Part shown: positions 29,812 to 39,428 of the stretch, one piece after another
Layout: the number at the start of each line of letters is the position of its first letter
Numbering within the stretch: the stretch's first letter is position 1
NCBI RefSeq assembly: GCF_003570705.1
Contig: NZ_QWVT01000008.1
Coordinates: forward strand, 372,001 to 436,000
From: Mesobacillus zeae
GTDB lineage: Bacteria > Bacillota > Bacilli > Bacillales > Cytobacillaceae
Direction: 5' to 3'
DNA: 64,000 nt
Translations under genes and position numbers: made by a program
Notes under the pieces: model-generated
What the model was told of the DNA's origin: nothing
Seen by the model: only the letters and a program-made list of their open reading frames with translations
The model's database searches: none

Positions 29812-29937
29812 ATATTGTCCAAGTCTGGAGAGATATCAACCAAGTTTCGATCTATATCAATCAACCTATAAGTTAAATCAGCCAGCCATTGAGCTAAATC
29901 AACCAAACAATGCGTCATATCAACCGACGCGGCATAG
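29812..29937 (+). repeat. Tandem array of six degenerate 21-bp units (array I)
   Basis: Units start at 29812, 29833, 29854, 29875, 29896 and 29917, exactly 21 bases apart. Each opens with a form of ATATCAACCAA (variants ATATTGTCCAA, ATATCAATCAA, AAATCAGCCAG, AAATCAACCAA, ATATCAACCGA); the last ten bases vary freely. A further ATATCAG at 29795 may be a diverged seventh unit. The array lies between mutL and the next gene, with no ORF across it. A second array with the same unit is at 53249. Confidence 0.8.
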
Positions 29938-30106
29938 AGACTGTATTTATTCCTGGCCTTTCAGAGGTCTAATGGATTTTGCATATGCGACACGATTAAA
30001 AGTGCCTTTTCCGCATATCTTATAGTAAGAAAAATCAAAATCTCTACCTTAATCCTTTTATCTCGGTGGAGTATATTAGAAGTAGAAGTATATGGGGGGT
30101 GATTAG

Positions 30107-30556
30107 TTGATTGTATTTTCACTTTTAACGTCTTTTTTACCAATGGTCATTATCATTTTTATTGTTTTTTATGCTGTGAAGAACAAAGAGAAAGGTGGAG
30201 AGCTCATCGTGAGGAACATTTACACGTACCTTGTCCTGTTTGCAACGCTGATGATGGTGATTGGCGGAGGAATTTCAATTTTTATGGCTGCGGCGGATTT
30301 TGTCAGTCCTAGTGGTTATTATCAAAGCTATGCTGAGTATAAAGAGACGACCCAGTATGACGGAAAAGACGAGGTCAAGAAAGAACAAATCAGTGAGAAA
30401 GAACTTCGGGAATCCTATGATGAAATGATAATAGAAGAAAAGGCACGCACGAAAGAAAACGCGGTAAATCAAATTATTAAAAGCCTTGGCTTTATCGTAA
30501 TCCCATTGCCTGTTTTTCTATACTTCAACAAGCAAAGGAAGCGGCTGGTTGAATAG
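30107..30556 (+). CDS. Small membrane protein of unknown function
   Basis: 149 residues, not recognised. An N-terminal hydrophobic helix (residues 3-24), a second one (about 38-62), a charged and probably extracytoplasmic loop rich in Lys, Glu and Tyr, and a third helix near 123-141 followed by a basic tail. Start TTG at 30107, supported by GGGGGGTGA. It has its own region between mutSL and mreBH and shares a convergent terminator with mreBH. Confidence 0.65.
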   Translation: MIVFSLLTSFLPMVIIIFIVFYAVKNKEKGGELIVRNIYTYLVLFATLMMVIGGGISIFMAAADFVSPSGYYQSYAEYKETTQYDGKDEVKKEQISEKELRESYDEMIIEEKARTKENAVNQIIKSLGFIVIPLPVFLYFNKQRKRLVE

Positions 30557-30585
30557 GGTTGAGGTGCACAAGGGAAAAAATATGA

Positions 30586-30634
30586 CAAAAGGGAAGGATT
30601 GGGCGAAATTTATCCGCCTCTCCTTCCCTTTCTT
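30586..30634. terminator. Bidirectional terminator between the small membrane protein gene and mreBH
   Basis: AAAAGGGAAGGAT...CTCCTTCCCTTT long stem with A-rich and T-rich flanks, so it can act on both strands. Confidence 0.8.
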
Positions 30635-30665
30635 AAAATATCGAACTTTCCAGTCCTGTAAAAAG

Positions 30666-31673
30666 CTATTTTACCAGCGAGTGCAGTCGATCGATATACT
30701 GAAGTGCCTTACCTGTGCCAATCGCTACGGATTCGAGCGGGTTTGGAGCCAGGTGTACTGGAACGACAATTTCCTCGCTCAGCCAATCCTGGATTCCGTT
30801 TAAAAGGGCTCCGCCGCCGCTTAGGATTACGCCTCGGTCAACGATATCGCCGCTTAGTTCAGCCGGACATTCCTCGAGAGTCGCCCTGATTGACTCTAGA
30901 ATATGCAGGAGAGACTCCTTAATAGCTTCCTGGATTTCATAAGAGTTCAACTTAACGGTTTTCGGCAGCCCTGTCACGAGGTCGCGACCGCGAATCTCGG
31001 TTTCAAGTTTTTCATGGTCAACAAGCGCATAGCCAATTTCCATTTTAATTCGTTCGGCTGTACGCTCACCGATCAGTACGTTGTATTCCTTGCGTATATA
31101 CTGGATGATATCCTCGTCCAGCCTGTCTCCTGCCACCCGGATGGAGTGGGCAGCGACGATTCCTCCGTATGAGATGATGGCTACTTCAGTAGTCCCTCCG
31201 CCAATATCCACTACAACATTGGCGACAGGCTCGTCTACCGGAAGGCCTGAGCCAATCGCAGCTGCAACAGGCTCTTCAATAATGTGTACTTTTTTCGCGC
31301 CTGCATTACGGACAGCGTCATGAATGGCTCTCCGTTCAACACTTGTCGCGCCGGACGGTGTGCAAACAACAACATTTGGCTTTCGAATGGTGAAACCAGC
31401 TTTTTTCGATGCTTTTTTCATAATTTGGATGAGCATATCTGTTGTTACGTCAAAATCCGCGATAACTCCGTCCTTCAGCGGGCGGATGGCTACAATTTTT
31501 CCAGGTGTCTTCCCGATCATTTCTTTCGCTTCCTTGCCGACTGCAAGGACTTTCTTTGTCTCTGTATCAATTGCCACAACGGATGGCTCGTTAAGGGCGA
31601 CACCTTTATTCTTGCTGTAGACTAAAGTATTAGCAGTTCCTAGGTCAATTCCAATTTCTGATTGTGATAACAT
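30666..31673 (-). CDS. mreBH: MreB-family cell-shape protein MreBH
   Basis: A 335-residue actin homologue, the same length as B. subtilis MreBH and closest to it in the stretches I can compare ([43 protein letters not shown]). It polymerises under the membrane and guides cell-wall synthesis; MreBH in B. subtilis recruits the LytE hydrolase. Actin-fold phosphate loops DLGTANT and DIGGGTTE are intact. It is alone on the minus strand between mutSL and miaA. Confidence 0.9.
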   Translation of the reverse strand: MLSQSEIGIDLGTANTLVYSKNKGVALNEPSVVAIDTETKKVLAVGKEAKEMIGKTPGKIVAIRPLKDGVIADFDVTTDMLIQIMKKASKKAGFTIRKPNVVVCTPSGATSVERRAIHDAVRNAGAKKVHIIEEPVAAAIGSGLPVDEPVANVVVDIGGGTTEVAIISYGGIVAAHSIRVAGDRLDEDIIQYIRKEYNVLIGERTAERIKMEIGYALVDHEKLETEIRGRDLVTGLPKTVKLNSYEIQEAIKESLLHILESIRATLEECPAELSGDIVDRGVILSGGGALLNGIQDWLSEEIVVPVHLAPNPLESVAIGTGKALQYIDRLHSLVK

Positions 31674-31718
31674 GTTTTCACCCTATCCTGTTTCGGTATA
31701 ATTAACACCATAAGCTTC

Positions 31719-31748
31719 TATATAACCTACCATAATTAAGGGGGTCAA
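31719..31748 (-). promoter_or_regulatory. Candidate promoter of mreBH
   Basis: On the minus strand TTGACC (complement of 31743-31748) and TATATA (complement of 31719-31724) are 18 bases apart. The -35 region reads TTGACCCCC, which includes the ACCCCC core of sigma-I promoters, but a CGAA -10 is not at the right distance. Confidence 0.5.
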
Positions 31749-31960
31749 CTTGTGTTTGTTATCAAAACGTTATTCAATTGTAAAAATCAAAGGAAATATA
31801 TATATAAAGCGGAAAAATGGTGGTAAAATTATGGGGAATTTGGAATGGGCAGCCAAGATTCGGGGAAACATAATTAGATAGGTGCCGCTTTTATCAATGA
31901 AGAGAATAAGCTACAATGGTAGAAAGGCTGTGACAGCCAAGCGTAAAATGAAAAGGCAGT

Positions 31961-32923
31961 GTGAAGAGTTTGGCAGGAAAACAAAAATTACTCGTATTGA
32001 TCGGCCCTACTGCTGTAGGTAAAACAAACTTAAGCATCAAGCTCGCCAAACGGTTTTCTGGCGAAATCATCAGCGGTGATTCAATGCAAATATACCGTGG
32101 AATGGATATCGGAACCGCGAAAATCACTCCTTCAGAAATGGAAGGAGTTCCTCATCATTTGATTGATTTCAAAGATCCGGAAGATTCCTTCTCTGCGGCC
32201 GAATTTCAGGGATTAGTCAGGAAAAAGATTGAGGAAATAGCTGCACGAGGTAAATTGCCTATGATTGTTGGTGGAACTGGACTATACATACAATCGGCTA
32301 TTTATGACTATCAGTTTTCTGAGGCTGCGGGTGACCCAGAATTCAGGCAGAAGCTGGAGAGGGAAGCGGATGAATTAGGAACGGCGAGTGTTCATGAGAT
32401 GCTGGAGAAAGTCGATCCGGAAAGCGCGGCTAAAATTCACCCGAACAATGTACGAAGGGTGATAAGAGCACTTGAAATCCACCATAGTACTGGGATGACC
32501 GCAGGAGAATATCAGGCAAAGCAAACGCCTGAAGTGTTATACGATACCGCGGTGATCGGCTTGACAATGGACAGAGATCAGCTCTACACAAGGATTGACC
32601 GGCGAGTCGACCTTATGCTGGATCAGGGACTTGTCAATGAAGTGAAGGGACTCTACGATGAAGGATTAAAGGATTGCCAGTCGATTCAGGCTATTGGCTA
32701 TAAAGAAATCTATGACTATTTTGAAGGCAAAGTGTCTTTGGATCAGGCAGCCGATCAATTGAAACAAAACTCCCGGCGATATGCCAAAAGACAGCTTACA
32801 TGGTTTCGAAATAAGATGGAAGTGGAATGGTTTGATATGTCGGCAGGGACAGATATGGGAAAAAAATTCGCTGAAATTTCAATATACATTGAAGGAAAGC
32901 TTAAAATAAAGGCGAATACATAA
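31961..32923 (+). CDS. miaA: tRNA dimethylallyltransferase MiaA
   Basis: A 320-residue enzyme that adds the dimethylallyl group to A37 of tRNAs reading UNN codons; its product is the substrate of MiaB (14346). P-loop GPTAVGKT near residue 15, SGDSMQIYRGMDIGTAK, and the IQAIGYKE region are all present. GTG at 31961 is taken; a TTG nine bases later is an alternative. A GGCTG-tga-CAGCC hairpin lies in the leader. Confidence 0.96.
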   Translation: MKSLAGKQKLLVLIGPTAVGKTNLSIKLAKRFSGEIISGDSMQIYRGMDIGTAKITPSEMEGVPHHLIDFKDPEDSFSAAEFQGLVRKKIEEIAARGKLPMIVGGTGLYIQSAIYDYQFSEAAGDPEFRQKLEREADELGTASVHEMLEKVDPESAAKIHPNNVRRVIRALEIHHSTGMTAGEYQAKQTPEVLYDTAVIGLTMDRDQLYTRIDRRVDLMLDQGLVNEVKGLYDEGLKDCQSIQAIGYKEIYDYFEGKVSLDQAADQLKQNSRRYAKRQLTWFRNKMEVEWFDMSAGTDMGKKFAEISIYIEGKLKIKANT

Positions 32924-32949
32924 TACAGAGATAAAAAGGAGGACTTGCA

Positions 32950-33180
32950 ATGAAACAGATTAATATCCAGGATCAATATTTAAATCAGCTGCGTAAGGAC
33001 AACACAAATGTAACAGTCTTTTTGCTGAACGGATTTCAGCTCCGCGGGCAGATAAAAGGCTTTGACAACTTTACTGTGATGTTCGAATCCGAAGGAAAGC
33101 AGCAGCTTGTATACAAGCATGCAATCTCCACATTCGCACCGCAGAAAAACGTCCAGATTGACCTTGAAGGACAGCAATAA
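32950..33180 (+). CDS. hfq: RNA chaperone Hfq
   Basis: A 76-residue Sm-like protein with the Sm1 core ([23 protein letters not shown], in part) and Sm2 YKHAISTF. It forms hexamers that bind small RNAs and poly(U)/poly(A) tracts. AAAAGGAGG precedes the ATG. It follows miaA by 26 bases, the conserved miaA-hfq pair. Confidence 0.96.
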   Translation: MKQINIQDQYLNQLRKDNTNVTVFLLNGFQLRGQIKGFDNFTVMFESEGKQQLVYKHAISTFAPQKNVQIDLEGQQ

Positions 33181-33200
33181 ACTCATAATCGGAATCCAGG

Positions 33201-33226
33201 CCCGCTCAATCCAGAGCGGGTTTTTC
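33201..33226 (+). terminator. Terminator of miaA-hfq
   Basis: CCCGCTC / GAGCGGG stem, AATCCA loop, five T. Confidence 0.9.
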
Positions 33227-33381
33227 CTGTCTTTTTAGCCTTTGCAAGGAAGTTTGGGAATGGTTCGAGCTGTCCTCGCATATAGTTATAGGAGCCTTTC
33301 CTGCTGATGGAAGAAAATCCAGGTGCATTGAGAGGCATGGCGAAATACCACAGCAGCGCTTTTTTGAACAGAGGTGATAGC

Positions 33382-34329
33382 TTGGACCAGCCGATGCGCA
33401 TGAAAAACAACGGCCAGATCAGCATAGTCCTGAATGGCGAAAAAAGGAAAGAACTGATGAAAGATCTTCCCGGAGTTCCTGCAATGCCATCAGCCATTAC
33501 AACAGAGCATGCCGCTTTGAAAGAAATTGAAGAAGAACTCGGCACATTGGTCGGGATGGATGAAATGAAACGCATGATTAAAGAAATATACGCCTGGATC
33601 TATGTGAATAAAAAGCGGGAAGAAATAGGACTGAAGGCGGGTAAGCAGGCCTTGCACATGATGTTCAAGGGTAATCCGGGTACTGGGAAGACAACGGTGG
33701 CAAGACTGATTGGCAAGCTTTTTCTAAAAATGAATGTCCTTGCTAAAGGACATCTGATTGAAGCTGAGCGGGCGGACCTTGTTGGAGAATATATCGGGCA
33801 CACGGCCCAAAAAACACGCGATTTGATTAAAAAGTCGCTTGGGGGGATTTTGTTCATCGATGAAGCCTACTCACTCGGGCGCGGGGGCGAAAAGGATTTT
33901 GGGAAAGAGGCCATCGATACCCTTGTCAAACATATGGAAGACAAGCAGCATGAATTTATTCTGATCCTTGCAGGCTATTCTCGTGAAATGGAATATTTCC
34001 TTTCCCTGAATCCGGGACTCCACTCCAGATTTCCGCTAGTAATTGATTTTCCTGATTACAACATTGAGCAGCTTATGGAAATTGGCAGGCGGATGTTAAT
34101 GGAGAGGGAGTATAACTTGAGCCATGAGGCTGAACGAAAGCTCGTGGACCATCTTGGTTTCGTTAAAGCGTCTCTTGGCCCTGCCGGTTTTTCAAATGGC
34201 CGCTATATCCGTAATGTCATCGAAAAATCAATCAGGGCCCAGGCGATGAGGCTCCTGCTCCAAAATCAATATGACCGCCACGACCTTGTGACAATCCGCA
34301 GCAATGACCTCGTTATTTCCGAAAACTAG
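33382..34329 (+). CDS. spoVK: Stage V sporulation protein K (AAA+ ATPase)
   Basis: About 315 residues; a CbxX/CfqX-type AAA+ ATPase needed for spore maturation. Walker A GNPGTGKTT, Walker B ILFIDEAYSL, sensor region ILILAGY, arginine-finger area LHSRFP. The frame is open from 33307, but AGAGGTGAT before the TTG at 33382 and the match of the following KNNGQISIVLNG to the B. subtilis N-terminus favour this later start. Monocistronic between two terminators. Confidence 0.92.
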   Translation: MDQPMRMKNNGQISIVLNGEKRKELMKDLPGVPAMPSAITTEHAALKEIEEELGTLVGMDEMKRMIKEIYAWIYVNKKREEIGLKAGKQALHMMFKGNPGTGKTTVARLIGKLFLKMNVLAKGHLIEAERADLVGEYIGHTAQKTRDLIKKSLGGILFIDEAYSLGRGGEKDFGKEAIDTLVKHMEDKQHEFILILAGYSREMEYFLSLNPGLHSRFPLVIDFPDYNIEQLMEIGRRMLMEREYNLSHEAERKLVDHLGFVKASLGPAGFSNGRYIRNVIEKSIRAQAMRLLLQNQYDRHDLVTIRSNDLVISEN

Positions 34330-34337
34330 TGTATTTT

Positions 34338-34371
34338 AATAATGTCAGCATCTTTGTTGACATTATTTTTT
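34338..34371 (+). terminator. Terminator of spoVK
   Basis: AATAATGTCA / TGACATTATT stem followed by T. Its 3' arm overlaps the -35 of the next promoter. Confidence 0.8.
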
Positions 34372-34405
34372 CGAAGCGTTAATATACCCGTATAGGTATA
34401 TTAAC
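34357..34405 (+). promoter_or_regulatory. Promoter with overlapping operator for the glutaredoxin gene
   Basis: A perfect -35 TTGACA (34357-34362), 17-base spacer and TAATAT -10 (34380-34385). A perfect 11-bp inverted repeat, GTTAATATACC-cgtata-GGTATATTAAC (34378-34405), covers the -10 and transcription start region. The ATACC...GGTAT core recalls operators of CsoR/CstR-type regulators; the regulator is not identified. The geometry implies repression. Confidence 0.8.
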
Positions 34406-34428
34406 TAAAAATTACAGGAGGAAAAATC

Positions 34429-34659
34429 ATGAATCAAATTACTGTCTATACAACAAGTACTTGCCCATATTGCGATATGGTGAAAAATTATCTTTCAGCT
34501 CAGGGGGTTGCTTATACGGAAGTCAACGTTGCTAAAGATCAGGAAGCAGCGAGAAAACTCGTTGCAACAACAGGGCAGATGGGTGTCCCGCAAACGAATA
34601 TTAACGGGGAATGGGTACTTGGATTCGATCCTGAGAGGATTAAGTCACACCTTAAGTAA
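34429..34659 (+). CDS. Glutaredoxin family protein
   Basis: A 76-residue thioredoxin-fold protein with the dithiol CPYC active site (residues 12-15) and the cis-proline region GVPQTNING. Members reduce disulfides or handle glutathione- or bacillithiol-mixed disulfides. In Gram-positives without glutathione the reductant would be bacillithiol or thioredoxin reductase, which is inference. It is a single-gene unit under a tightly overlapped operator. Confidence 0.88.
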   Translation: MNQITVYTTSTCPYCDMVKNYLSAQGVAYTEVNVAKDQEAARKLVATTGQMGVPQTNINGEWVLGFDPERIKSHLK

Positions 34660-34699
34660 TAGCAGTCCATAAGCCGGAAATAGAATGAGTTTATGCCGG

Positions 34700-34728
34700 G
34701 ACCGTCCTTTATAAGGGCGGTCTTTTTT
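34700..34728 (+). terminator. Terminator of the glutaredoxin gene
   Basis: GACCGTCCT / AGGGCGGTC stem, TTATA loop, six T. Confidence 0.9.
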
Positions 34729-34842
34729 GTTTGAACTAACGTCAAAAAAGGCAGCAGTATGACTCTTTTGGGGAAAATTTTAGTTTGGGCTGAATTTTTG
34801 GTATGATGGTCTATACAAGACAACCGGAAAGGGCGGGATTGC

Positions 34843-36105
34843 ATGGAACATCAAGCAGAGCTGGAAAAAGCGATACTGGTTGGCTGCCAGACTTATGATA
34901 ATGATGACCTTAGGTTCCAGTATTCGATGGAGGAGCTTGGTTCCCTGACTGAAACGGCGCAGGGGACTGCGTTGATTTCTGTGATTCAAAAGCGGGACCG
35001 AATCCATCCGTCCACCTATATAGGAAAAGGAAAAGTGGATGAATTAAAGACCCTCATTGACGAATTCGAAGCGGATTTGGTGATTTTCAATGACGAGCTT
35101 TCACCAAGCCAGATGCGCAACCTCTCAAGAGACCTTGAAATAAGGATTATTGACAGGACTCAGCTCATCCTTGATATTTTTGCCCGCCGTGCACGTTCTA
35201 AGGAAGGTAAACTGCAGGTTGAACTTGCCCAGCTTCAGTACTTACTGCCGAGGCTAATGGGCCAGGGGACGGCAATGTCGAGGCTCGGTGCGGGGATTGG
35301 GACAAGAGGCCCTGGGGAGACGAAGCTTGAATCCGACAGGCGGCATATTCGCAGAAGGATTGATGAAATTAAGGGTCAGCTTGATACAATCGTTCATCAC
35401 CGCGACCGTTACCGTGAGAGGCGCAAGAAGAACAAAACCTTCCAGATTGCGCTGGTCGGGTATACGAATGCGGGCAAGTCTACGCTTTTCAATAGGCTCA
35501 CCGAAGCGGAATCATTTGAGGAAAATCAGCTGTTCGCGACGCTTGATCCAATGACAAGAAAAGTGGTCCTGCCAAGCGGCTTTATGGCATTGATGACCGA
35601 TACGGTCGGGTTTATCCAGGATCTTCCTACAGCCCTGATTGCGGCATTTCGCTCAACGCTCGAAGAAGTAAGGGAAGCCGATCTTCTGCTGCATGTTGTC
35701 GATATGTCCAACCAGGATTATTTTTCACATGAGAAAACGGTCAACAAGCTGCTCGAAGATCTTGAAGTCCAGCAGATTCCCCAGCTGACGGTTTATAACA
35801 AAAGGGATATCGCACATCCTGATTTCGTGCCGACAGCAAAAACTGAAACAGTTTTTATCAGTGCATTTGACGGTGAGGATCGCGCCATCCTGAAACAAAA
35901 GCTTGAAGAAACTGTCATCAGCATGATGGAGCCTTTCCATGTCATGGTCCCATCGGGTGAAGGGAAGCTCTTGTCGCAGCTTAAAAACGAAACCATACTT
36001 CGCCAGTTGTCTTTTGACGAGGAGCATGATGGTTATGTCTGTATGGGCTATGCCTTGGAAGACCACCACATTTCCGGGCAAATAAAGAAATTTACAGTGG
36101 AATAG
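34843..36105 (+). CDS. hflX: GTPase HflX
   Basis: A 420-residue ribosome-associated GTPase that splits stalled 70S ribosomes under stress. N-terminal HflX domain ([12 protein letters not shown]), glycine-rich linker ([17 protein letters not shown]), then the G domain with G1 GYTNAGKST and G3 DTVGF. AAAGGGCGGG precedes the ATG. ynbB follows after ten bases, as in B. subtilis. Confidence 0.94.
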   Translation: MEHQAELEKAILVGCQTYDNDDLRFQYSMEELGSLTETAQGTALISVIQKRDRIHPSTYIGKGKVDELKTLIDEFEADLVIFNDELSPSQMRNLSRDLEIRIIDRTQLILDIFARRARSKEGKLQVELAQLQYLLPRLMGQGTAMSRLGAGIGTRGPGETKLESDRRHIRRRIDEIKGQLDTIVHHRDRYRERRKKNKTFQIALVGYTNAGKSTLFNRLTEAESFEENQLFATLDPMTRKVVLPSGFMALMTDTVGFIQDLPTALIAAFRSTLEEVREADLLLHVVDMSNQDYFSHEKTVNKLLEDLEVQQIPQLTVYNKRDIAHPDFVPTAKTETVFISAFDGEDRAILKQKLEETVISMMEPFHVMVPSGEGKLLSQLKNETILRQLSFDEEHDGYVCMGYALEDHHISGQIKKFTVE

Positions 36106-36115
36106 GAGTAATAAC

Positions 36116-37387
36116 ATGTTTTCGAAGTTAAAGAACGGCCCTGTGCTGGAGCCTGTTGTGAAGAAGATTGAGGAACAGGTTGCCAGCATCCATAAAGAGA
36201 TTGAAGAACGAATCGATTCGAACCAATACAAGGTACTAAGCAGTTTCCAGAAACACAGGGTCAGCGATTCGCATTTTAACCCAACGACTGGCTATGGTTA
36301 TGACGACAATGGCCGGGATACGCTTGAGAAAATTTATGCGGATGTCTTTGGTGCTGAAGCTGGGCTTGTTCGCCCGCAAATCATTTCGGGCACGCATGCT
36401 ATCTCAATCGCGTTGTTTGGTGTCCTACGTCCCGGTGACGAGCTTCTATACATAACAGGTCAGCCATATGATACGCTTCAGGAAATTGTAGGTACGAGCG
36501 GCAGCGGCAACGGTTCCCTGAAAGAATTCGGAATTTCATATAACCAGGTTGATCTGACAGCCGAGGGACAGGTTAACTTTGCCGGCGTGCAAAACGCCAT
36601 CAGACCGAATACAAAAGTGATCGGAATCCAGCGTTCAAAGGGCTATGGAGACAGGCCTTCGTTTTCTGTTAACGAGATAGGCGAAATGATCGCATTTGTC
36701 AAAGAAATCAAGCCAGAGGTTATTGTGTTTGTTGATAACTGCTACGGCGAATTTGTGGAAGAAAGAGAGCCTTGTCAAGTGGGGGCAGACCTGATGGCAG
36801 GTTCTCTCATAAAAAATCCGGGGGGAGGCCTTGCGAAAACAGGCGGCTATATCGTCGGCCGAACCGAGCTCGTAGAATCATGTTCATACCGGATGACTTC
36901 ACCGGGTATAGGCGCGGAAGCAGGTGCGTCACTTTATTCCCTGCAGGAAATGTATCAGGGCTTTTTCATGGCTCCGCATACAGTCGGTCAGGCGGTAAAA
37001 GGGGCTGTATTCACGGCAGCTATGCTTTCTCATTTCGGCATGGACTCGCTGCCGGCCTGGAACGTGCCAAGGACGGATTTAATCCAGGCTGTCCGGTTTG
37101 GTAATCTTGATAAAATGGTTGAGTTTTGCCAGGCAATTCAATTTGCTTCCCCGATCAATTCGCATGTCACTCCATATCCAGCCTACATGCCGGGATATGA
37201 AGACGATGTAATCATGGCAGCGGGAACCTTTATCCAGGGGGCAAGCATTGAGCTTACGGCAGATGGTCCGGCAAGACCGCCGTTCACTGCTTACGTTCAG
37301 GGAGGCTTAACTTACTCCCACGTAAAAATGGCTGTCTGCATCGCATTGGACAGAATGATTGAAAAAGGTTTAATCCAAGTAAAATAG
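36116..37387 (+). CDS. ynbB: PLP-dependent enzyme YnbB (methionine gamma-lyase/aluminium resistance family)
   Basis: A 423-residue fold-type I PLP enzyme. The lysine in GGGLAKTGGYI near residue 241 is the probable Schiff-base residue, and VDNCYGEF carries the cofactor aspartate. The family is often named aluminium resistance protein, but its substrate is not established; a C-S lyase activity is inferred from fold. Likely co-transcribed with hflX. Confidence 0.9.
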   Translation: MFSKLKNGPVLEPVVKKIEEQVASIHKEIEERIDSNQYKVLSSFQKHRVSDSHFNPTTGYGYDDNGRDTLEKIYADVFGAEAGLVRPQIISGTHAISIALFGVLRPGDELLYITGQPYDTLQEIVGTSGSGNGSLKEFGISYNQVDLTAEGQVNFAGVQNAIRPNTKVIGIQRSKGYGDRPSFSVNEIGEMIAFVKEIKPEVIVFVDNCYGEFVEEREPCQVGADLMAGSLIKNPGGGLAKTGGYIVGRTELVESCSYRMTSPGIGAEAGASLYSLQEMYQGFFMAPHTVGQAVKGAVFTAAMLSHFGMDSLPAWNVPRTDLIQAVRFGNLDKMVEFCQAIQFASPINSHVTPYPAYMPGYEDDVIMAAGTFIQGASIELTADGPARPPFTAYVQGGLTYSHVKMAVCIALDRMIEKGLIQVK

Positions 37388-37396
37388 GAAACTATA

Positions 37397-37432
37397 AACA
37401 GGACGGAACTCTTATTCCCGTCCTGTTTTTTT
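37397..37432 (+). terminator. Terminator of hflX-ynbB
   Basis: AACAGGACGG / CCGTCCTGTT 10-bp stem, 11-base loop, T run. Confidence 0.93.
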
Positions 37433-37446
37433 GTTTTATTTTTTTA

Positions 37447-37497
37447 TGTTAGAAAACCTAACATTGTTTTGACATATAAGTTAACACAGCATATAAT
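37447..37497 (+). promoter_or_regulatory. glnRA promoter with two GlnR/TnrA operators
   Basis: Operator 1 TGTTAGAAAACCTAACA (37447-37463) is a perfect TGTNA-N7-TNACA. Operator 2 TGACATATAAGTTAACA (37470-37486) overlaps the -35. The promoter is TTGACA (37469-37474), 17 bases, TATAAT (37492-37497), all consensus. This is the same arrangement as B. subtilis glnRA, so autorepression by GlnR under nitrogen excess is expected. Confidence 0.93.
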
Positions 37498-37531
37498 AAA
37501 ATTAATCAATCGGGAAAGGAGGAGAAATCGA

Positions 37532-37933
37532 ATGGGCGGAAGTGAAATCCGAAGGAGCATGCCGCTGCTGACAATCGGAAGCGTGATGCAGCTGACGGAC
37601 CTGACGGCAAGGCAAATTCGCTATTATGAAGAGCATGGCTTGATTTCTCCAGCAAGAACAGAAGGCAACAAGCGTCTTTTTTCCTTGAACGATATCGACA
37701 AACTCCTTGAGATTAAGGATTTAATTGATCAGGGAGTCAATATGGCAGGCATTAAAAAGATTTACCAAATGAGACAGCAGGCGTCATCTGCCGAGGAAAC
37801 TAAGCATGCGGTGAGGTCTCGCCGTGAGCTGTCAGATGCGGATTTACGCAAGTTGCTCCGTAAAGAACTGCTACAAGCAGGGCGGTTTAACCGAACGGCC
37901 CAGCATGGCGATATGTCTAGATTTTTTCATTAA
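37532..37933 (+). CDS. glnR: Nitrogen repressor GlnR
   Basis: A 133-residue MerR-family regulator. The N-terminal winged HTH contains [20 protein letters not shown]. The short C-terminal tail ([16 protein letters not shown]) is the segment through which feedback-inhibited glutamine synthetase activates GlnR. The ATG at 37532 follows AAAGGAGGAG; the long upstream frame lies inside the promoter. Confidence 0.95.
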   Translation: MGGSEIRRSMPLLTIGSVMQLTDLTARQIRYYEEHGLISPARTEGNKRLFSLNDIDKLLEIKDLIDQGVNMAGIKKIYQMRQQASSAEETKHAVRSRRELSDADLRKLLRKELLQAGRFNRTAQHGDMSRFFH

Positions 37934-37965
37934 TAAGAAATTAAATTATTCAGGAGGAGAACAAA

Positions 37966-39303
37966 TTGTCGAAATTTACGAGGGAAGATATTTTCCGTTT
38001 AGCAAAAGAAGAGAATGTAAAGTTCATCCGTCTCCAATTCACCGACATCCTTGGAACAATCAAAAACGTGGAAATTCCCATCAGCCAGCTTGGAAAAGCG
38101 CTTGACAACAAAATGATGTTTGACGGTTCCTCAATCGAAGGCTTTGTCCGGATTGAAGAGTCGGATATGTACCTGATTCCAGACCTTGACACATGGGTGG
38201 TATTCCCTTGGACAGCTGAAAAAGGAAAAGTGGCTCGTCTAATCTGTGACATTTACAATGCTGACGGCACTCCATTTGAAGGAGATCCTCGGAACAATTT
38301 GAAGCGCGTCCTGAAGGAAATGGAAGAAATGGGATTCACGAACTTCAATCTTGGACCAGAGCCAGAATTCTTCTTATTCAAGCTTGATGTCAACGGAGAG
38401 CCTACCCTCGAATTGAATGACAATGGCGGCTATTTCGATTTAGCTCCAACTGATCTTGGCGAGAACTGCCGCCGTGATATCGTGCTTGAACTTGAAGAAA
38501 TGGGCTTTGAAATCGAAGCATCCCACCATGAAGTGGCTCCAGGCCAGCACGAAATTGACTTTAAATACGCTGACGCACTTGCTGCGTGCGATAACATCCA
38601 AACCTTCAAACTTGTCGTTAAAACGATTGCCCGTAAACACGGACTGCATGCAACCTTCATGCCGAAGCCTTTGTTCGGAGTGAGCGGATCCGGTATGCAC
38701 TGCAACCTATCACTGTTCACAAATGGGAAAAATGCATTCTATGACACATCGGATAAAGCGCTGGAACTGAGCGAGACAGCATACCAGTTCATCGCAGGAA
38801 TCATCAAACATGCATCAGGATTCACTGCTGTCACCAACCCAACTGTTAACTCATTCAAGCGCCTTGTACCGGGTTACGAAGCTCCGTGCTACGTCGCATG
38901 GTCCGCTCGTAACCGTTCACCGCTGGTTCGTATTCCTGCATCCCGCGGCCTGAGTACCCGTGTAGAGGTCCGCAGTGTCGATCCGGCAGCAAATCCTTAT
39001 TTGGCAATGGCAGTGCTGTTGAAAGCAGGCCTGGACGGAATCAAGAACAAGCTGACGCCGCCGGCTGCTGTTGACCGCAATATTTATGTCATGGACAAAG
39101 ATGAACGCGAAGAAGCCGGCATTACTGATCTGCCGCCAACCCTCGCTGCAGCACTTGATGCACTGAAGAAAGACGAAGTTATCACCGCGGCTCTTGGCGG
39201 ACACATCCTTGAGCACTTCCTAGAAGCAAAGGAAATCGAATGGGATATGTTCCGTACCCAAGTTCATCCATGGGAGCGCGAGCAATACATGTCTATGTAT
39301 TAA
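37966..39303 (+). CDS. glnA: Type I glutamine synthetase
   Basis: A 445-residue enzyme that makes glutamine from glutamate, ammonia and [20 protein letters not shown] (with the feedback-sensing arginine), [28 protein letters not shown] and [11 protein letters not shown] are intact. No adenylylation tyrosine loop is expected in this Gram-positive class; control is by feedback inhibition and the GlnA-GlnR/TnrA interaction. The start is TTG with CAGGAGGAG upstream. Confidence 0.97.
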   Translation: MSKFTREDIFRLAKEENVKFIRLQFTDILGTIKNVEIPISQLGKALDNKMMFDGSSIEGFVRIEESDMYLIPDLDTWVVFPWTAEKGKVARLICDIYNADGTPFEGDPRNNLKRVLKEMEEMGFTNFNLGPEPEFFLFKLDVNGEPTLELNDNGGYFDLAPTDLGENCRRDIVLELEEMGFEIEASHHEVAPGQHEIDFKYADALAACDNIQTFKLVVKTIARKHGLHATFMPKPLFGVSGSGMHCNLSLFTNGKNAFYDTSDKALELSETAYQFIAGIIKHASGFTAVTNPTVNSFKRLVPGYEAPCYVAWSARNRSPLVRIPASRGLSTRVEVRSVDPAANPYLAMAVLLKAGLDGIKNKLTPPAAVDRNIYVMDKDEREEAGITDLPPTLAAALDALKKDEVITAALGGHILEHFLEAKEIEWDMFRTQVHPWEREQYMSMY

Positions 39304-39309
39304 AATGCT

Positions 39310-39350
39310 AAACCTCTTGAGCTGTATAGCTTCAAGGGGTTTTATTTTTC
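39310..39350 (+). terminator. Terminator of glnRA
   Basis: AAACCTCTTGAGCT / AGCTTCAAGGGGTTT stem with one bulge, then TTATTTTTC. Confidence 0.9.
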
Positions 39351-39428
39351 GGGTAATTTGGGTTGTAAATTACTTTTTATGTAGCATGCCCGATTATTGC
39401 CCGGTTTTATTTCAAAAAAATTTTACTC

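Noticed and set aside
29812-29937. CRISPR array
   Set aside because: Units are only 21 bases with no separation into constant repeat and variable spacer of CRISPR length, and no cas gene is nearby.
31719-31748. Sigma-I promoter for mreBH
   Set aside because: The ACCCCC core is present, but no CGAA -10 lies at suitable distance; a sigma-A reading fits better.
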